The notes below the pieces were generated by a model, which ran no database searches, had not been told where the DNA came from, and saw only the letters and a program-made list of their open reading frames with translations. Made by a program: the position numbers and the translations under genes. This document shows positions 60,305 to 64,000 of a stretch of 64,000 nt of DNA, one piece after another. The DNA comes from Thiocystis violascens DSM 198. Lineage in GTDB: Bacteria > Pseudomonadota > Gammaproteobacteria > Chromatiales > Chromatiaceae. Position 1 is the stretch's first letter. Every line of letters starts with the position of its first letter. The stretch spans positions 4,027,412 through 4,091,411 of the forward strand of contig NC_018012.1 of assembly GCF_000227745.2 (NCBI RefSeq), read 5' to 3'.

Positions 60305-62095
60305 TTAACGCACCTTCACCCGCGTCAGTTCCTCCCCGTCCGGGCTCATGATATGGGTCGAGCAGGCCAGACAGGGATCGAAGCTGTGCAGCGTGCGCAG
60401 GATCTCCAGCGGCTCCTCGGCCTTGGCCAGCGGCGTGTTCAGCAGGGCGGCCTCGAAGGCGCCGATGTTACCGGCCGGATCGCGCGGCGAGCCGTTCCAG
60501 GTGGTCGGCACCACGGCCTGATAGTTGTCGATCTTGCCCTCCTTGATGACGATCCAATGGCCGAGCGCGCCACGCGGGGCTTCGGTCGTGCCGACACCGC
60601 GCGCCTCTTTCGGCCAGGTCTTGGGATCCCATTGGTCGACGTTGGCGGTGCTGCTGTCGCCGGCCTTGATGTTGGCCATCAGCTTGTCCTGGAAATAGCG
60701 CATCTTGTGCGCGGCCCAGGAGCACTCCAGACCGCGCGCGGCGGTGCGGCCCAGCGTGGAGAAGAGGGCCGACACCGGCAGTTGCAGATCGGTCAGCACC
60801 TTCTCGACCGGTTCCTTGAACTCCGGGATGCCCTTGGCATAGCCGATGACCCAGCGCGCCAGCGGCCCGACTTCCATGGCGTGGCCGCGCCAGCGCGGGG
60901 CCTTGATCCAACTGTACTTGGCGGCCTCGTCGATTTCCTCGATGCGGGTTTTGCTCCCCTTGGTGTTGGGGCCGAGCACGAAGTTGGGCTCGGTGACGCC
61001 ATCCCAGGGATGCAGCCCCTTGGATTCGTCCTTGTAGGTGAACCAGGAGTGGGCGACGAATTCCTGGATCTGCTCCGGGTCGCGCAGGTCGACATCGTGG
61101 ATCTCGGCCAGATTGCCGTTGACGATGGCGCCGCGCGGAAGCATCTGATTCGCGGCTGAGTTGTCGTTGGCGCGATCCGGGATATCGCCATACGACATGA
61201 CTGCCTGACTGCTCAATCCGCCCCCGAAGGTCCAATCCTTATAAAAGGAGGCGATGGCAAGCAGGTCCGGGATGTAGACCTTGTCGATGAACTCGATGGT
61301 GCGGTCGATGATGGAGGAGACCAGATTCAGCCGCTCCATGTTGACGGCGCCGACCGCGCCCGTGTCATGCACGTTGATGGCGCAGGGCACGCCGCCCACC
61401 AGCCAGTTCGGGTGCGGGTTCTTGCCCCCGTAGATGGTGTGGATCTTGACGATCTCCTTCTGGAAATCCAGCGCCTCCAGATAGTGGGTGACCGCCATCA
61501 GATTGGCCTCGGGCGGCAGCTTGTAGGCCGGGCTCCCCCAGTAGCCGTTCATGAAGGGGCCGAGCTGGCCGGACTCCACGAAGCGCTTGATGCGGTTCTG
61601 CACGTCGCGGAAATAGCCAGGCGAGGACAGCGGCCAGTCCGAGATCGACTGCGCCAGCGCCGAGGTCGCCTTGGGATCCGCCGACAGTGCCGAGACCACG
61701 TCCACCCAGTCCAGCGCATGAAGATGATAGAAATGCACCAGATGGTCATGCGCCTGAAGCGTCAACTGCATGATGTTGCGGATGGAGTTGGCGTTCTCCG
61801 GGATCGCGATGCCGAGCGCGTCCTCCACCGCGCGGACCGAAGTCAGTGCGTGAGTGCCGGTGCAGACGCCGCAGATCCGTTCCGTGAAGGCCCAGGCGTC
61901 GCGTGGGTCGCGACCGCGCAGGATGACTTCCAGCCCGCGCCACATGGTGCCGGTGGAGACGGCGTTGCGGATGACGTTGTTCTCGTCGAGATTGACCTCG
62001 CAGCGCAGGTGGCCCTCGATGCGGGTCACCGGGTCGACGACGATGCGCCGTCCCGCGTTGTCGAGCTGAAAGCCGTTCGGGGTCTGCACGCTCAT
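60305..62095 (-). CDS. hupL: [NiFe] hydrogenase large subunit
   Basis: 596 residues. Ni-Fe ligands in ERICGVCTGTHALTSVRAVE near the N-terminus and FDPCLACSTHIMSPDGEELT at the C-terminus; cleavage by HupD after the His removes the 15-residue tail IMSPDGEELTRVKVR. Group 1 membrane-bound uptake enzyme. Start overlaps the hupS stop by 4 bases (ATGA). Confidence 0.97.
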   Translation of the reverse strand: MSVQTPNGFQLDNAGRRIVVDPVTRIEGHLRCEVNLDENNVIRNAVSTGTMWRGLEVILRGRDPRDAWAFTERICGVCTGTHALTSVRAVEDALGIAIPENANSIRNIMQLTLQAHDHLVHFYHLHALDWVDVVSALSADPKATSALAQSISDWPLSSPGYFRDVQNRIKRFVESGQLGPFMNGYWGSPAYKLPPEANLMAVTHYLEALDFQKEIVKIHTIYGGKNPHPNWLVGGVPCAINVHDTGAVGAVNMERLNLVSSIIDRTIEFIDKVYIPDLLAIASFYKDWTFGGGLSSQAVMSYGDIPDRANDNSAANQMLPRGAIVNGNLAEIHDVDLRDPEQIQEFVAHSWFTYKDESKGLHPWDGVTEPNFVLGPNTKGSKTRIEEIDEAAKYSWIKAPRWRGHAMEVGPLARWVIGYAKGIPEFKEPVEKVLTDLQLPVSALFSTLGRTAARGLECSWAAHKMRYFQDKLMANIKAGDSSTANVDQWDPKTWPKEARGVGTTEAPRGALGHWIVIKEGKIDNYQAVVPTTWNGSPRDPAGNIGAFEAALLNTPLAKAEEPLEILRTLHSFDPCLACSTHIMSPDGEELTRVKVR

Positions 62096-63189
62096 GCCTG
62101 GTCATTCTCCTCGTGATGCTCGCCGGCGCGTTGCTTGATGCGATGGATGGCGCTCGCCGCCGCATGGGCGGCGACCGCCACGCCGACCGTGCCGGCCGCC
62201 GCGATGCCGACGGTGTCCGCATTGGCCTCGATGCCGAACACGCGGGTGTCGGTGACATGGTCGTAGAAACTGCCCTTGTCCCAGAAGCCGTCCTCGGAGC
62301 AGCCGAGACAGCCGTGACCGGATTGGATCGGGAAGGAAACCCCATTGTTCCAGCGGGTGGTCGAGCAGGCGTTGTAGGTGGTCGGACCCTTGCAGCCCAT
62401 CTTGTAAAGACAGTAGCCCTTGCGCGCCCCCTCATCGTCCCAGCTCTCGACGAACTGGCCGGCATCGAAGTGCGGGCGGCGATAGCATTTGTCGTGGATG
62501 CGCTGGCCGTAGAACATCTTCGGGCGGCCCTGACGATCCAGCTCGGGGATGCGGTCGAAGGTCAGCATATAGGTGATGACGCCCGTCATGACCTCGGCGA
62601 TCGGCGGACAGCCTGGCACCTTGATGATCGGCTTGTCGTGGATCACTTTATGAATTGGCACGGCTTGGGTCGGATTCGGATGCGCCGCCTGCACGCAGCC
62701 CCAGGAGGCGCAAGAACCCCAGGCGATGACGGCCTGACAATCGGCGGCGACCTCGCGCAATTGTTCGACGAAAGGGCGGCCGCCGATGATGCAGCTCATG
62801 CCGTCCTGATTGAGCGGCACGTTGCCCTCGACGGCCAGGATGTAGTTGCCCTTGTATTTGTGGCGGATCTCATCGAGGATCGCCTCGGCCTGATGGCCGG
62901 CGGAGGCCATGATGACATCGTCGTAATCCAGCGAGATCATCGACAGCACCACGTCCGACACCAGCGGATGCGCCGAGCGGATAAAAGACTCGGAGCAGCA
63001 GGTGCACTCCAGACCATGCAGCCAGATGACCGGGGTGCGCGGTTTGGTCTCCATGGCCTGGACGATCTGACCCGCCGCGGTCGGGGCCAGCCCCAAGGCG
63101 GCGGCCGTCAGGCTACAGTATTTCAGGAAGCTGCGCCGGCTGATCCCCTGGCGTCGCATCACCTCGTAGAAGGTATCGGTGGTTGCCAT
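62092..63189 (-). CDS. hupS: [NiFe] hydrogenase small subunit, oxygen-tolerant type motifs
   Basis: 365 residues. Twin-arginine signal (GISRRSFLKYCSLTAAALGL), Fe-S ligands, and a C-terminal anchor (GIAAAGTVGVAVAAHAAASA). Around the proximal cluster it has LHGLECTCCSESFIRSAHPL and WGSCASWGCVQAAHPNPTQA, i.e. the two supernumerary cysteines of [4Fe-3S] oxygen-tolerant enzymes such as E. coli Hyd-1. First gene of hupSLCDH. Confidence 0.96.
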   Translation of the reverse strand: MATTDTFYEVMRRQGISRRSFLKYCSLTAAALGLAPTAAGQIVQAMETKPRTPVIWLHGLECTCCSESFIRSAHPLVSDVVLSMISLDYDDVIMASAGHQAEAILDEIRHKYKGNYILAVEGNVPLNQDGMSCIIGGRPFVEQLREVAADCQAVIAWGSCASWGCVQAAHPNPTQAVPIHKVIHDKPIIKVPGCPPIAEVMTGVITYMLTFDRIPELDRQGRPKMFYGQRIHDKCYRRPHFDAGQFVESWDDEGARKGYCLYKMGCKGPTTYNACSTTRWNNGVSFPIQSGHGCLGCSEDGFWDKGSFYDHVTDTRVFGIEANADTVGIAAAGTVGVAVAAHAAASAIHRIKQRAGEHHEENDQA

Positions 63190-63842
63190 GCTTGACCTCG
63201 ATTGTCATCGCCAACGGACTGGGCGGCAGTCGTGCTGGTGTGATTGCCATGCCAGACACGGTGACTGTGTCAGCATTGCGCCGTGTACCAAAACCGCATT
63301 GGTACAATTTGCGTCGTTTGCGAAATCGCTTGGCCTGCCTGACAAGCTTGCGATCCGACATAATTTAAGCATTTAATTAAGTTCGACTTTAATTGCGGGC
63401 ACCCTAGGCGCCAGCCTGCATCGATCATGCAGGACTATTATCCTCTCGAAATATCGGTGAATTAATTAGATCATCGGCCGTGTAATCTTGGCAAGGTGTT
63501 TTCCGAGCTTGTTTGAAAGATCAATGAGAATTGTCAATTAGCGTTTTCTTATGGGACGCGTTGGCAGTCGCGAACCTTTGCCGACTTGGGGGTCGCGGCG
63601 ATCGTCATCAGCGAGAGCCGTTACATGGAGCTGAAGGATCTGATACGCCGGAGGCTCTTGGATGGCGTTCGCGGCAGCCGGGTAGCGGATTTGGATCGTC
63701 TGTTCGGTGACGGGTGGTCGGGTGCGGATTTTTGAAGTCCCGCGCGATCCCCGGTTGGAAGTCCAGATGGCTCTGGCAGAACTCCAGCGCCTGTCGGGAC
63801 TGGACCCCGTGCGCCATGGGCAATGGGGGGAGGTTTGCCGTC
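63190..63842. other. Upstream region of hupS with possible gene fragments
   Basis: Presumed hup promoter region. An inverted repeat GACAC-N7-GTGTC lies at 63255-63271; no clear sigma-54 motif was found. From about 63550 to 63735 one plus frame reads RWQSRTFADLGVAAIVISES and LLDGVRGSRVADLDRLFGDG before a TGA; it has no convincing start and looks like a decayed fragment. Confidence 0.35.
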
Positions 63843-64000
63843 ATGGCGCGGGGCGCCGAGCCGGGCGCGCGCGGGTTTCGCCGGCGTTATGGCGTCACGG
63901 TCGACGCCCTGATCGAGCATCCCTTTCGGGCGGCACTGGCGCAACTGATCTCGGAGATTGAATGGGCGGCGCCATGTGGCGAGCGAGTCGTGGCCGATCT
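63843..64000 (+). CDS. Partial gene at the right edge, unknown
   Basis: ATG 63843 preceded by GGGGGGAGG. The open frame to the edge reads MARGAEPGARGFRRRYGVTV and DALIEHPFRAALAQLISEIE. No family can be named from 52 residues. A neighbouring plus frame from 63707 also looks codon-like (RIFEVPRDPRLEVQMALAEL), so a frameshift between them is possible. Confidence 0.3.
   Translation, partial: MARGAEPGARGFRRRYGVTVDALIEHPFRAALAQLISEIEWAAPCGERVVAD

Noticed and set aside
62113..63195. 360-codon plus-strand frame
   Set aside because: Shadow of hupS.
63190..63300. Sigma-54 promoter for hupS
   Set aside because: No stretch fits TGGCAC-N5-TTGC on the minus strand closely enough to report.

Overview
The window is GC-rich chromosomal DNA from a gammaproteobacterium. 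Gene content points to a purple sulfur bacterium (Chromatiaceae) or close relative: an uptake [NiFe] hydrogenase with its hup/hyp maturation genes, a cytochrome bc1 operon followed by sspA-sspB, the mutY-yggX pair, and many small dispersed repeats. Placement is inference from gene types; no rRNA or photosynthesis gene is present.

Layout. 1-4.6 kb (minus): a partial sensor kinase, a peroxiredoxin read in frame with an EnvZ-like kinase, and an OmpR-type regulator. 4.9-6.7 kb: a 36-residue membrane protein, a solitary type I-C-like CRISPR repeat, a TPR protein and a methyltransferase. 6.8-11.2 kb (plus): hydrogenase maturation genes hupK-hypC-hypD-(coiled-coil protein)-hypE. 11.3-13.5 kb: a Cache-type secreted protein and two regulators. 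13.7-17.5 kb: rfbBACD for dTDP-L-rhamnose. 17.7-18.6 kb: a DedA protein and a decayed DevC-type permease.

18.6-23.2 kb (minus) is the most unusual part. It is a run of genes, most with strong ribosome binding sites: a 69-residue helical protein, a caspase-like (clan CD) protein, small paralogous modules, an acidic proline-rich protein, a papain-like protease without a visible signal peptide, and a chagasin-like papain inhibitor. An ISAs1-family element has cut through the middle, truncating the caspase-like gene and one small module. The same IS occurs three times (21.3, 23.5 and 37.1 kb) with identical transposases; only the middle copy keeps a target duplication.

24.8-27.1 kb holds a NarL-type regulator and a GAF sensor kinase with an apparent frameshift at a run of nine C. 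27.8-32.5 kb is housekeeping: ogt, xerD, yajQ, dsbC, a PP2C phosphatase and a lipoprotein. 32.5-39.2 kb is an accessory zone with MITEs that leave TTA/TAA duplications (one splits a gene), small orphan genes, possible integron-like boundaries, an Mrr-N-like protein and a PIN toxin/antitoxin pair.

39.4-57.8 kb is mostly core: mutS, an OmpA-family protein, an RMD1-family protein, ybgI/Nif3, petABC, sspAB, yggX, mutY, tRNA-Gly(CCC), an acyl-CoA synthetase, a SIR2-like protein and a DEAD-box helicase. 58-63.2 kb (minus) is hupS-hupL-hupC-hupD-hupH. HupS carries the extra-cysteine motifs typical of oxygen-tolerant membrane-bound hydrogenases. The maturation genes at 7-11 kb (HypC, HypD, HypE, HupK) would build the Ni-Fe site of this enzyme; hypA, hypB and hypF are not in the window.
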